From an uncultured Eubacterium sp. (lineage in GTDB: Bacteria; Bacillota; Clostridia; Lachnospirales; Lachnospiraceae), in contig NZ_CALGRE010000027.1 of assembly GCF_937958975.1 (NCBI RefSeq), positions 18,453 to 82,452 on the forward strand: a stretch of 64,000 nucleotides of DNA, read 5' to 3'. Every line of letters begins with the position of its first letter. Within the stretch, counting starts at the first letter, position 1. Made by a program: the position numbers and the translations under genes. The notes under the pieces are model-generated. The model was not told the DNA's origin. It did no database searches and saw only the letters and a program-made list of their open reading frames with translations. Of this stretch, positions 55,224 through 63,351 are shown one piece after another.

Positions 55224-56369
55224 ATGAGTAGTTTAAATAATAATGCTCAGATAAGAAAAAAATTGAATGACAAAGCGGCAATACAGAAAATTCCCCTGAA
55301 TGGTATTTTTGAATTGACGCCTCTTTGTAATATGGATTGCGAAATGTGTTTTATCCGTATGTCAAAAGAAGAAATGGAAAAGACAGCAAGATTTCGCACA
55401 GCAGAAGAATGGATTGATTTGGGCAGACAGTGTGTGGATGCCGGTATGTTGTTTTTGTTGATTACAGGGGGAGAACCGTTTTTAAGAGAAGATTTTAGAG
55501 AAATATATACAGCGCTCAGTCAGATGGGAATTATGATAGCAATTAATACCAATGGGACGCTGATTGATGAAGATACTGTTGCGTGGTTGAAAAAAAATCC
55601 GCCAATGCGAATAAACATTACAATGTATGGAAGCAGTAATCAAACATATGCTGAAATTTGTGGGAATCCTTTGGGTTACGATAAGGTTACGAGGGCAATC
55701 GATATGCTGATAAATGCCGGAATTCAGGTTAGAATTAATGTCAGTTTTACACCGAAGAATGTGTGTGACATGGAAGGAATTTATGCATTTGCAAAGGATA
55801 GAAATATTCAAGTGAAACCAACTATTTACATGTTTCCGCCTTTAAGAAAGTCGGTTGATAGTAAATGCGAAAATAGAATAGATGATATTCGTTTTTCATC
55901 AAAAGAGGCGGGAACAGTATTGTTTCAGACAAGAGAGCAGCAAATGGGAAAAGAAAATTTTCATATTTTTTTAAAAATGCAAAACCAGGGAGTATTTAAT
56001 TTGGCTGATAAAGAAGAATGTAATGGAAAGTGTGAGAATGAAATAGGATGTTACGCAGGACAATGCTTTTTTTGGATTACATGGGATGGAAGAATGCTGC
56101 CTTGTGGAATGATGAATGAACCTGTTTCGTATCCGTTTAGGGATAATTTTTTAGAGAGTTGGAATCAGATATGCAGAAAGACTGAAGAAATGCATATGCC
56201 AAAGGCTTGTGTAAAATGTAAAAATCGTAAATCATGTGCAGTCTGTATGGCGGTAGTAAAAGCAGAGCAGAGTGGAAGCGGTAAGCCGGAGTATCTGTGT
56301 GAAATGACACAACAGTATCAGAAACTTTGTGAAGAGATACTGGGAAAGGACATTTATGATGAAAAATAA
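55224..56369 (+). CDS. Radical SAM/SPASM peptide-modifying enzyme
   Basis: The 381-aa enzyme has the CX3CX2C cluster motif (CNMDCEMC, Cys35, Cys39, Cys42), a SAM-binding GGEP segment (LLITGGEPFLRED) and a C-terminal SPASM Cys array (CNGKCENEIGCYAGQC, PCGM, CVKCKNRKSCAVC). SPASM enzymes install thioether, C-C or other bonds in ribosomal peptides. No RRE domain is fused, which fits the separate PqqD-like protein at 43458. It overlaps the next gene by about 10 bp. The likely substrate is the 81-aa peptide at 53997, but the product type cannot be predicted. Confidence 0.88.
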   Translation: MSSLNNNAQIRKKLNDKAAIQKIPLNGIFELTPLCNMDCEMCFIRMSKEEMEKTARFRTAEEWIDLGRQCVDAGMLFLLITGGEPFLREDFREIYTALSQMGIMIAINTNGTLIDEDTVAWLKKNPPMRINITMYGSSNQTYAEICGNPLGYDKVTRAIDMLINAGIQVRINVSFTPKNVCDMEGIYAFAKDRNIQVKPTIYMFPPLRKSVDSKCENRIDDIRFSSKEAGTVLFQTREQQMGKENFHIFLKMQNQGVFNLADKEECNGKCENEIGCYAGQCFFWITWDGRMLPCGMMNEPVSYPFRDNFLESWNQICRKTEEMHMPKACVKCKNRKSCAVCMAVVKAEQSGSGKPEYLCEMTQQYQKLCEEILGKDIYDEK

Positions 56370-57255
56370 AAAAAATGCATTTATCTTATTGGGCATAATT
56401 TTTGGATTAGCAATTATTATCTGTATTATTTTATTTGCCGGAAAAGACGGGGAAGAAAATAGTGAGAATGTTACAAAACCAATATCTAATTTAGGAGATG
56501 TCACAGGAACAGTAAAGAACAATGAAACTTTCATTGAACCGGAGGAAGATAGCATTGATATCAATAAGATTCAGGGTTTTTCACCGAATAAAAGTTATAA
56601 TAAACAGGTAAATAAAAAATCTGACGAGGAGACAAAGAGAGTAAATGCAAAAGATGATACGAAAAGAGATGACGCGAAAGAGGAGAATAGAGTCTATAAA
56701 CTTTCGGACGAACGGTTACAGGTTGCGTCGGTAGGCGCTTACACCGGAAATTTTATTGAAGATGGAAGTGACGAGGCAGTAAAAGGAATTACAGCTATGG
56801 TTGTCACAAATAACTCTGAAAAAATGCTGCAGGTTGGTGATATTACATTTCAGGTAAACAAAAAGGAACAGGCAAAGTTTAGAATTACGAATTTGATGCC
56901 TCATACCTCTGTTTTAGTATTAGAATTAAATAGAAGAAAATACAGAGAAAAGGACGATTACTCTTTTGGAAATGTTGCAACAGCATATTTGGACAAGCCA
57001 ACAATACCGGAAGATAAATTTGAAATTATAAAAGATAATGGTAAGTTGACGCTTGTAAATAAGACAGAAGAAAAATATGATACAGTATATGTATATTATA
57101 AGTATGCGAGGTCAGGCGGAGTATATATGGGAGGAATCACATATAGAGTTCCATTTGAAAATGTTGGAGCAAAGAAAAGTGTTGAATCTATTGCAAATCA
57201 TTTTAGTAAGGATAGCAGTAGGATTATAGATATGCAGATTTTAAATGAACAGTAG
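56359..57255 (+). CDS. Membrane-anchored protein of unknown function
   Basis: About 298 aa. ATG 56359 (or 56356) overlaps the radical SAM stop, with AAGGA upstream, so the two are co-translated. One N-terminal membrane segment (FILLGIIFGLAIIICIILF) is followed by a charged, disordered stretch (about 50-120) and an extracytoplasmic beta-rich domain (VASVGAYTGNFIEDGS, GITAMVVTNNSEKMLQVGDI, YVYYKYARSGGVYMGGITY). I recognise no family. Position suggests a role in handling or anchoring the secreted products of the locus. Confidence 0.7.
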   Translation: MKNKKNAFILLGIIFGLAIIICIILFAGKDGEENSENVTKPISNLGDVTGTVKNNETFIEPEEDSIDINKIQGFSPNKSYNKQVNKKSDEETKRVNAKDDTKRDDAKEENRVYKLSDERLQVASVGAYTGNFIEDGSDEAVKGITAMVVTNNSEKMLQVGDITFQVNKKEQAKFRITNLMPHTSVLVLELNRRKYREKDDYSFGNVATAYLDKPTIPEDKFEIIKDNGKLTLVNKTEEKYDTVYVYYKYARSGGVYMGGITYRVPFENVGAKKSVESIANHFSKDSSRIIDMQILNEQ

Positions 57256-57284
57256 GATAGAAGTTGAAAGGTTTGGTATAAGAC

Positions 57285-59255
57285 ATGAAAAAAAGTTTGA
57301 GAGGATTTCGTATACTCGCAGCTGTGATATTGGTATTTTCCCTTGTTTTAGAGTGTGGGGTATCACATATAAATTATGTTTCGGTAATGGCAAAAGAAAC
57401 GATTAAAACGGGTATTTGTGGAGATAATGCAGATTGGTATTTTAATATGGAAACAGGAGTTTTGACTGTTATCGGCAGTGGCGAAATGTATGATAATCCG
57501 GGTTTTCACCAGTTGAATATAAAAAAAGTTGTGATTGAAGAGGGAATTACAAGTATTGGAATGGATGCCTTTATATATATGTCATCCATCACAGAGCTTG
57601 TACTGCCTGAAACGTTAGAGAAAATTGGAAGCTGGGCATTTTGGGGATGTGATGGGATTCATGAAATATCTTTACCATCTTCTTTAAAAAGTATTGGAGA
57701 GGTTGCATTTGAAAAGTGTACATCGCTGAAATGGGTAAGTGTTAATAGTCAAAATAAGATGTTTACTTCTGTTGATGGAGTTCTTTATAGTAAGGATATG
57801 AGAGAAATACTTTTATATCCTGCGGCAAAGGATGGGGATAGTTACGAGATTCCGGGCAGTGTCAAGTCTGTAGGATTGTATGCATTTGACTATAACCAAA
57901 ATTTAAAGATGTTGACGATTCCGGCAAGTGTTGAGACACTGGGAGGAACAAAACCTTTTACGGGAGCAATTTCTCTTACAGAGATTTGTGTAGATAAAGA
58001 AAACCGGAAATATAGTTCTATCGATGGAAATATTTATAGCAAAGATGGTACAAAGCTGATTAAGTATGCTATGGGAAAAGCAGATGGGGAGTTTGCAATA
58101 CCGAATCATGTCACTTCTATTGAGAGCAGAGCATTTCAAAATTGTAATAATCTGAAAAAGATAACAGTATTGGATAGTGTAATTTCTATTGGCGCAGATG
58201 CATTTGATACATCTATAGGTATTTGTGCTTACCAGGGTTCTGCAGCGTATGAGTATGCGATTGGAAATGGATTGGCTGCAGATGTTTTAGAAACAAAAGA
58301 GATAAAGTCTATTGAAATTCAACAACTTCCTAAAAAAATAAAATTTGCCGTGGGTGACACTTTTAATAGCGTGGGTCTTATCATAAAAGTTGATTATACG
58401 GATGGAACTTTTGGTTTGAGAAATAAGGATTTGGAACTAGAGGGATTTAACTCAGAGAAAACAGGTGAATGTATTATAACTGTTCGATTTGGGGAGTTTT
58501 GGACGACATATAAGGTAGAGATTGTAGACAGTATAGAAAAAGAGCACATCGTGCCGGGTCAAAAAATTAATGTGGACATTATCGAAAAAGGTCAGATTTA
58601 TTATATGAATTTTACTCCTGAGAAAACAGGTGAATATAATATTGTGGCAAACAGTGGAAGTGATACATATGGAATTGTCTATGACGAGGCGGGAAATGTT
58701 GTGGCAAGTAATGATGATACAGCAACAGGCAGTGATTTTAGTATCACTCATACGTTTGAAGGGGGGGTTACTTATATTGTTGCAGTCGCATTTTCCGATG
58801 AAGAAGAACTCGGAAGTTTTCAAGTAGAGGTTAAGGGGAAAGAAACAGAGGAATCTACGACAGTAAAATCAGGTGATGAGACAACAACTCATGAAGATGT
58901 GAAACCGACAACTCCTCCGACATGGAATTACGAGGAAAGGACAACGTCTTCCAAAATAAAAGTGCCTCGTGCAAAAGTAAAATCAGCATTGAAAAAGAAA
59001 GGTTCTAAGACAATTAAAATTTCGTTGAAGAAAATTAAAGGTGTGAAAAAATATAAGGTTCAGGTTAGCACATCTAAGAAATTTAAGAAAATCTTAGTCA
59101 GAAAAACGGTAAAAAAAGTTTCTTTTAAAATAAAGAGTAAGAAATTAAAGAATAGAGAGAAACTGTATGTTCGGGCAAAAGTTATAAAGGTTGTAAATAA
59201 AAAAAGCTGTTTGGGAAAATGGTCTAAGGCGAAGAAAATAAAAGTTAAGAAATAA
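57285..59255 (+). CDS. Secreted BspA-like LRR protein with Ig-like and Lys-rich C-terminal modules
   Basis: The 656-aa protein has a signal peptide (IRAAVILVFSLVLECGV-like region, residues 8-35), a short beta module (WYFNMETGVLTVIGSGEMY), BspA/LRR_5 repeats (about 75-315; SITELVLPETLEKIGSWAFW, IHEISLPSSLKSIGEVAF), a Big_3-type Ig domain (KSIEIQQLPKKIKFAVGDTF), a PPC-like domain (YYMNFTPEKTGEYNIVANSG), a Thr linker and a Lys-rich Fn3-like end (SLKKIKGVKKYKVQVSTSKK). The last module matches the end of GH81 copy 1, suggesting a shared wall-binding or anchoring module. It closes the + strand run. Confidence 0.85.
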   Translation: MKKSLRGFRILAAVILVFSLVLECGVSHINYVSVMAKETIKTGICGDNADWYFNMETGVLTVIGSGEMYDNPGFHQLNIKKVVIEEGITSIGMDAFIYMSSITELVLPETLEKIGSWAFWGCDGIHEISLPSSLKSIGEVAFEKCTSLKWVSVNSQNKMFTSVDGVLYSKDMREILLYPAAKDGDSYEIPGSVKSVGLYAFDYNQNLKMLTIPASVETLGGTKPFTGAISLTEICVDKENRKYSSIDGNIYSKDGTKLIKYAMGKADGEFAIPNHVTSIESRAFQNCNNLKKITVLDSVISIGADAFDTSIGICAYQGSAAYEYAIGNGLAADVLETKEIKSIEIQQLPKKIKFAVGDTFNSVGLIIKVDYTDGTFGLRNKDLELEGFNSEKTGECIITVRFGEFWTTYKVEIVDSIEKEHIVPGQKINVDIIEKGQIYYMNFTPEKTGEYNIVANSGSDTYGIVYDEAGNVVASNDDTATGSDFSITHTFEGGVTYIVAVAFSDEEELGSFQVEVKGKETEESTTVKSGDETTTHEDVKPTTPPTWNYEERTTSSKIKVPRAKVKSALKKKGSKTIKISLKKIKGVKKYKVQVSTSKKFKKILVRKTVKKVSFKIKSKKLKNREKLYVRAKVIKVVNKKSCLGKWSKAKKIKVKK

Positions 59256-59262
59256 ATGTATT

Positions 59263-59308
59263 CTCAGGGTATCTGGAAATAAATTAATTCCAGATACCCT
59301 GAGATTTT
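59263..59308. terminator. Strong bidirectional terminator
   Basis: A 16-bp perfect stem, 59263-59278 with 59288-59303, with T on the + side. It separates the LRR gene from the convergent nth gene. Confidence 0.9.
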
Positions 59309-59943
59309 TATTTTATATTCTTTTTACATATGTCATTGAGGCAGCAGCGTTCACAATGTGGTGTGGTGCGTGCAGTACAGATATCCCTTCCATGATAAAC
59401 AAGCCTGTGGCAGAAATCGCTGCCTTCTTCGGGAGGAATAATTTTCCATAATTCCATTTCTACTTTTTTTGGTTCTTTAATTCCATTGACCAATCCCATT
59501 CTGTTGACGAGACGAATACAGTGGGTATCGGTGACGATAGCGGGTTTGCCAAAGACGTCTCCCATAATAAGGTTAGCGCTTTTTCTTCCAACACCCGGGA
59601 GTTTTAATAATTCTTCCATGTTATCAGGTACTTTACAGTCAAATTCATCTCTGAGCATTTTCATACAGAGGCTAATATCTCTGGCTTTACTCTTGCCAAG
59701 TCCGCATGGTCTGACAATTTCTTCAATTTCTTCTACGGGAGCATTTGCTAATGCCTCAATATCAGGAAATTTTTCATAAAGTTTAGGTACGATAATATTT
59801 ACTCTCGCATCCGTACACTGAGCGGCGAGACGAACACTTATGAGTAACTTCCAAGCGTCGTTATAGTCTAGTGTACATCCTGCATCAGGATATTCTATCG
59901 CTAATCTTTTAATAATTTCGGCGGCAAGTTCTTTTTTTCTCAT
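59308..59943 (-). CDS. nth: Endonuclease III (DNA glycosylase/AP lyase)
   Basis: The 211-aa enzyme removes oxidised pyrimidines and nicks AP sites in base excision repair. It has the helix-hairpin-helix LPGVGRKSANLIMG with the catalytic Lys, the catalytic Asp in AIVTDTHCIRL, and a C-terminal 4Fe-4S cluster (CTARTTPHCERCCLNDIC). The first spacing of the cluster is C-X7-C rather than the usual C-X6-C. ATG 59943 is preceded by an AGGA-like site. A decayed second copy of its 3' end lies at 61653-61730. Confidence 0.95.
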   Translation of the reverse strand: MRKKELAAEIIKRLAIEYPDAGCTLDYNDAWKLLISVRLAAQCTDARVNIIVPKLYEKFPDIEALANAPVEEIEEIVRPCGLGKSKARDISLCMKMLRDEFDCKVPDNMEELLKLPGVGRKSANLIMGDVFGKPAIVTDTHCIRLVNRMGLVNGIKEPKKVEMELWKIIPPEEGSDFCHRLVYHGRDICTARTTPHCERCCLNDICKKNIK

Positions 59944-60091
59944 TTGGTTTTCCTCTCATAATCTTAAAGTAATTATAAAATATTATATCATATAAAGGTT
60001 TTAACTGAAACCAATATAATTTTTTATTGTAAACTATTAAAAAAAATGAGAATGTTATATAATAGAAAAAATAGATATGGAGAAGAGTGTT

Positions 60092-60682
60092 ATGTCAAAA
60101 TTTTTAGATATGGAACCCGTATGGATTAGAAAACCAAAGCAGGAAATTATTGCATCAGATAGAGTCGAAATTGTCACGGAACCGAGAACAGATTTGTGGC
60201 AACGTACATATTATGGCTTTCAAAATGATAATGCCCCTGTTCTGCAAGTAGAAACTACTGAAAAGTATTTTTCATTTGTAGTTAAAACAATGTTTGAAAG
60301 TGAATATAGATTTGACCAGTGCGGTGTGGTAATGTATATTGATAGCGAGAACTGGTTTAAAGCGTCTATTGAATATGAAAATAAGGAATATCAGAGACTT
60401 GGAAGTGTAGTGACGAATCAAGGCTATTCCGATTGGGCTACTACAGATATTCCAGCAGGCATAAAAGAAATGTGGTATCGTTTTAGCAGAAGGGAAAGTG
60501 ATTTTTGCATTGAGTGTAGTCCGGATGGACAAAAGTTTAAACAGATGAGAATTTTTCATATGTGGAAAGGTAAAGAAGAAATAAAATTTGGGATATATGC
60601 CTGCAGCCCGGAACAGTCTTCTTTTAAAGCTGTATTTACAAATATGGAAATTACAGAATGTAGATGGAAAGCACATAAGTAA
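60092..60682 (+). CDS. DUF1349 (concanavalin-like) protein
   Basis: The 196-aa cytoplasmic protein has the DUF1349 pattern: TDLWQRTYYGFQNDNAPVLQ, FDQCGVVMYIDSENWFKASI, EYQRLGSVVTNQGYSDWAT and a C-terminal IKFGIYACSPEQSSFKAVF. This fold resembles concanavalin-like carbohydrate-binding proteins (yeast Ygr/Regulation-of-metabolism type). The role is unknown. ATG 60092 is preferred over ATG 60077, because the latter overlaps the GGAG site. It is divergent from nth. Confidence 0.85.
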   Translation: MSKFLDMEPVWIRKPKQEIIASDRVEIVTEPRTDLWQRTYYGFQNDNAPVLQVETTEKYFSFVVKTMFESEYRFDQCGVVMYIDSENWFKASIEYENKEYQRLGSVVTNQGYSDWATTDIPAGIKEMWYRFSRRESDFCIECSPDGQKFKQMRIFHMWKGKEEIKFGIYACSPEQSSFKAVFTNMEITECRWKAHK

Positions 60683-60792
60683 ATTATTACAGAAATAAAG
60701 CAATTAGTAAAAATATATGACAAATTATAGGAAAAAGCATTAAAAAAATATCATATTAAAATTAAGTAGAAAATATTAATAGGAGCATTAAA

Positions 60793-61539
60793 ATGAATAG
60801 AAAAAAATTGTTGATATGTATTAGCACTATTCTTATTTTTGTTGGCATACTTTCATTTTTGATAGTATTTAAAGAAAAAGATTATTCTTTTGAAATCAAA
60901 AAATTAGATATTGGGACTGAGAATATTTATGTCAAATATGAAGTTGGTAATGACATTGATGGAGAGAGTTCCTGGATAGAAGAACTAATTATAGCGAATG
61001 GTGTTGATAAAATTATTCTAAATGATTGTTCATCAATAAAAACTGATGACGAAAATGTATTTATTGAGAAATATTATTTGCAATCTAATTTTCCGGAAAA
61101 AAGAGAAAAGGAAATCATTGCTAGTCTAAAGAAATTTATAGGGAAAGAAGTTAGCGTTAGCGCAAAACTTCATGTTAATGATAAGAAAAGTCAGGAAGTA
61201 ACATGTAAAATTTCATATAAGATTAATGATTTTATGAGTGAAAAAAATCAAGAAATTAATACACCATTTGTTGTTGATGATAATATTGTAAATTTAAAAA
61301 GTATAACATTTGATAAATATTTTATGACCTTAAATGTCGAAAATGAAGATGATGTTGACTCGTATGTATTTTTTGATGTTAAAGATGACAATAATGATAG
61401 CATTCAAAATTTGGGAGGAGATGGAGAAAGACAAATATTTTGGAATAAAAACGATTTAAAAAATATTACTGTATCAGCATATACAAAAGAGCACCCATTG
61501 GATGATGATACGATAAGAATAAAAATACCAATTAAATAG
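60793..61539 (+). CDS. Membrane-anchored or secreted protein of unknown function
   Basis: The 248-aa protein has one N-terminal hydrophobic segment (LLICISTILIFVGILSFLIV) and an extracytoplasmic part rich in Asp, Asn, Lys and Ile without recognisable motif (VKYEVGNDIDGESSWIEEL, FIGKEVSVSAKLHVNDKKSQ). AGGAG-like GGAGC lies before the ATG. It is bounded downstream by a terminator and an nth fragment, so it sits inside a duplicated nth surrounding. Confidence 0.65.
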   Translation: MNRKKLLICISTILIFVGILSFLIVFKEKDYSFEIKKLDIGTENIYVKYEVGNDIDGESSWIEELIIANGVDKIILNDCSSIKTDDENVFIEKYYLQSNFPEKREKEIIASLKKFIGKEVSVSAKLHVNDKKSQEVTCKISYKINDFMSEKNQEINTPFVVDDNIVNLKSITFDKYFMTLNVENEDDVDSYVFFDVKDDNNDSIQNLGGDGERQIFWNKNDLKNITVSAYTKEHPLDDDTIRIKIPIK

Positions 61540-61620
61540 ATATTTTTTTTGAAAACTTTAAGTGTTTAAAAGAATTTTAGAATCCTGTAGTAGTAATAAG
61601 GGTTTGTATACAGAGTAAAT

Positions 61621-61656
61621 CCGGCAATAGCATCAAAGCGTTGCTGGATTTTTTTA
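61621..61656. terminator. Rho-independent terminator
   Basis: CCGGCAA (61621-61627) pairs with TTGCTGG (61641-61647), followed by seven T. It mirrors the terminator beside intact nth. Confidence 0.75.
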
Positions 61657-61730
61657 TTCTTTTTATATATGTCATTGAGGTAGAAGCACTCACAATATGG
61701 TGTGGTGCGTGCAATACAGATATCTCTTCC
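61653..61730 (-). pseudogene. Decayed 3'-end fragment of a second nth copy
   Basis: On the minus strand it encodes GRDICIARTTPYCECFYLNDIY, the same segment as the end of nth (59308-59391) at about 80-85% DNA identity. Two cluster Cys are lost. The rest of that nth copy is absent. The remaining 61731-62011 holds the tad promoter but no gene. Confidence 0.8.
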
Positions 61731-61811
61731 AAATAAAAATCACACAATTTTAAGCTTTAGTTAAATTAAAAAAATAATTAAAAATAAAATCAAAAGTCAT
61801 ATAAAAAAGCA

Positions 61812-61840
61812 TTGACAACACACATACAAAATGATACTAT
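61812..61840 (+). promoter_or_regulatory. Promoter of the Tad-type operon
   Basis: TTGACA (61812-61817), 17-bp spacer, TACTAT (61835-61840). It is the best match to a sigma-A promoter in the window and lies about 170 bp before the Flp-like gene. Confidence 0.7.
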
Positions 61841-62011
61841 TTCATTACCTAATACAGATATATAAACAGTATGCAACGCATTATTCAGAACGAGTGATAT
61901 TTAAGATGCTGTGAAAGATTATGAATGAACATTTGTAAATTATCACTATTTCCCATTTGTTTCCGTGTTTGATGTATCTGTGAAGGAAATTTTACGATAG
62001 GGGGTGAGATT

Positions 62012-62194
62012 ATGGATGTATTTTTGCAAGAGCATGGTAAGACCATCTTTATAGCAGTATGCATTTTACTGCTTGTTGGGGTGGCTTATGTTATTGGTCC
62101 GATTGTTAGCGAATCGATAAAAAGTTTCGTAAACAGTTATTCGGGTTCAGTAACATTTAATGCTGTTGCCGGTAAGATACCGTCGGGAAAATAA
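62012..62194 (+). CDS. Small membrane protein, Flp-pilin-like or Tad-associated (60 aa)
   Basis: The product has a short polar start (MDVFLQEHGK), one hydrophobic helix (TIFIAVCILLLVGVAYVIG) and an extracellular tail (SGSVTFNAVAGKIPSGK). The size and single N-terminal helix fit small Flp/Tad pilin-like proteins, and it stands directly before a TadA/CpaF-like ATPase. The Glu-Tyr pair typical of classic Flp cleavage sites is not evident. GGGGGTGAG precedes the ATG. Confidence 0.6.
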   Translation: MDVFLQEHGKTIFIAVCILLLVGVAYVIGPIVSESIKSFVNSYSGSVTFNAVAGKIPSGK

Positions 62195-62325
62195 AGAATC
62201 TGACGGTTTGGTGCTATAAAATTTAAAAATAAAAAATTAAATTTTATAATTCGTGTTAATACATATTTTGTTATAATTTATTTTTTTGTTTCAAGTCATA
62301 TTGAAAGTGATAGGGAGATGTTGGT

Positions 62326-63351
62326 ATGAGAAAGCTGTCATTACCTTATAGAGCATTTGGGCAGCTCTTAAAATATATTTTAGATGATAATATTACAGAT
62401 ATAAACTGGAGTCAGGGATTATGGGTAAACGACCTAAATAAAGGACGTTATAAAATAGATGGTTTTTGTTTAGATGATATTTTTGTTCAACAATTTTATA
62501 CCCGAATCAGTAATCTGATGAATATTCAGTTTAATCAAAATAATCCTCTGCTAGAGGCAGAGACAGATACTTTAAGAATATCTATACTACATGATTCGGT
62601 GACGAATACAGGAATCAGTATAAGTATTAGAAAGACTCCGGCAGTACGCAGGATTTATAGGGACAGTATGATTCATAATGGCTATTGCACGGAATTAATT
62701 GATATTTTTATGGAAAATGCAATACGGGCACATTGTACTGTAGTTGTTGGAGGATTACCTGGAGTAGGAAAAACCGAATATATAAAATATTTGACAAACT
62801 ACATACCTCCTTATGAGCGGGTTTATACAATAGAGGATAACTTGGAATTAAGATATTCTGCGATAAATCCCGGAAAAGATTGTGTAGAAATAAAGGTGAG
62901 TGAAACATTTGGGTATGCCGAGGCATTAAAGGCAAGTAAGAGGCAGCTTCCAACATGGGTTTTACTGGCAGAGGCTAGAGGAAAAGAGATTAAATATCTG
63001 TTGGAGAATATTTCGGCAGGAGTACATTGCCTGACCACAGTTCATTTAGACGATGCCGGTAAAATTCCCGACCGCTTTAGAAATATGGGAGAGAAGATTA
63101 ATGAAAATGACGTGTATTCCTTTATTGATTTAGGAGTACAGTTACGGTCTGTGGTAAAAACAGGTGAAAAAATTAAAAGGTGTATCTCACAGGTTATGTG
63201 TTTTTCGCGGCATCATGAGAAAAATGAAAAAGTAATGCTGTATGAAGATGGAAAAATATTAACTGAAGATATTCCAAAAGATATCATGAGAAAATTTGAG
63301 TTTGCAGGAATAAAAAATCCTTTTGTAAGGGAGATTAGAGGTGAGAGATAA
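62326..63351 (+). CDS. tadA: TadA/CpaF-type secretion ATPase
   Basis: The 341-aa ATPase powers assembly of Tad/type II-like pili at the inner face of the membrane. It has Walker A GGLPGVGKTEY (G142-T150), the Asp-box segment VYTIEDNLELRY, Walker B-like WVLLAEARGKE and a His-box (GVHCLTTVHLDD). It is shorter at the N-terminus than typical CpaF (about 400-450 aa). GGGAG precedes the ATG. It overlaps the next gene by 11 bp. Confidence 0.85.
   Translation: MRKLSLPYRAFGQLLKYILDDNITDINWSQGLWVNDLNKGRYKIDGFCLDDIFVQQFYTRISNLMNIQFNQNNPLLEAETDTLRISILHDSVTNTGISISIRKTPAVRRIYRDSMIHNGYCTELIDIFMENAIRAHCTVVVGGLPGVGKTEYIKYLTNYIPPYERVYTIEDNLELRYSAINPGKDCVEIKVSETFGYAEALKASKRQLPTWVLLAEARGKEIKYLLENISAGVHCLTTVHLDDAGKIPDRFRNMGEKINENDVYSFIDLGVQLRSVVKTGEKIKRCISQVMCFSRHHEKNEKVMLYEDGKILTEDIPKDIMRKFEFAGIKNPFVREIRGER

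Noticed and set aside
43458..56369. Interpretation as a classic lasso-peptide cluster
   Set aside because: No asparagine-synthetase-like cyclase and no transglutaminase-like B2 protease are present, and the peptide lacks a lasso-type core.
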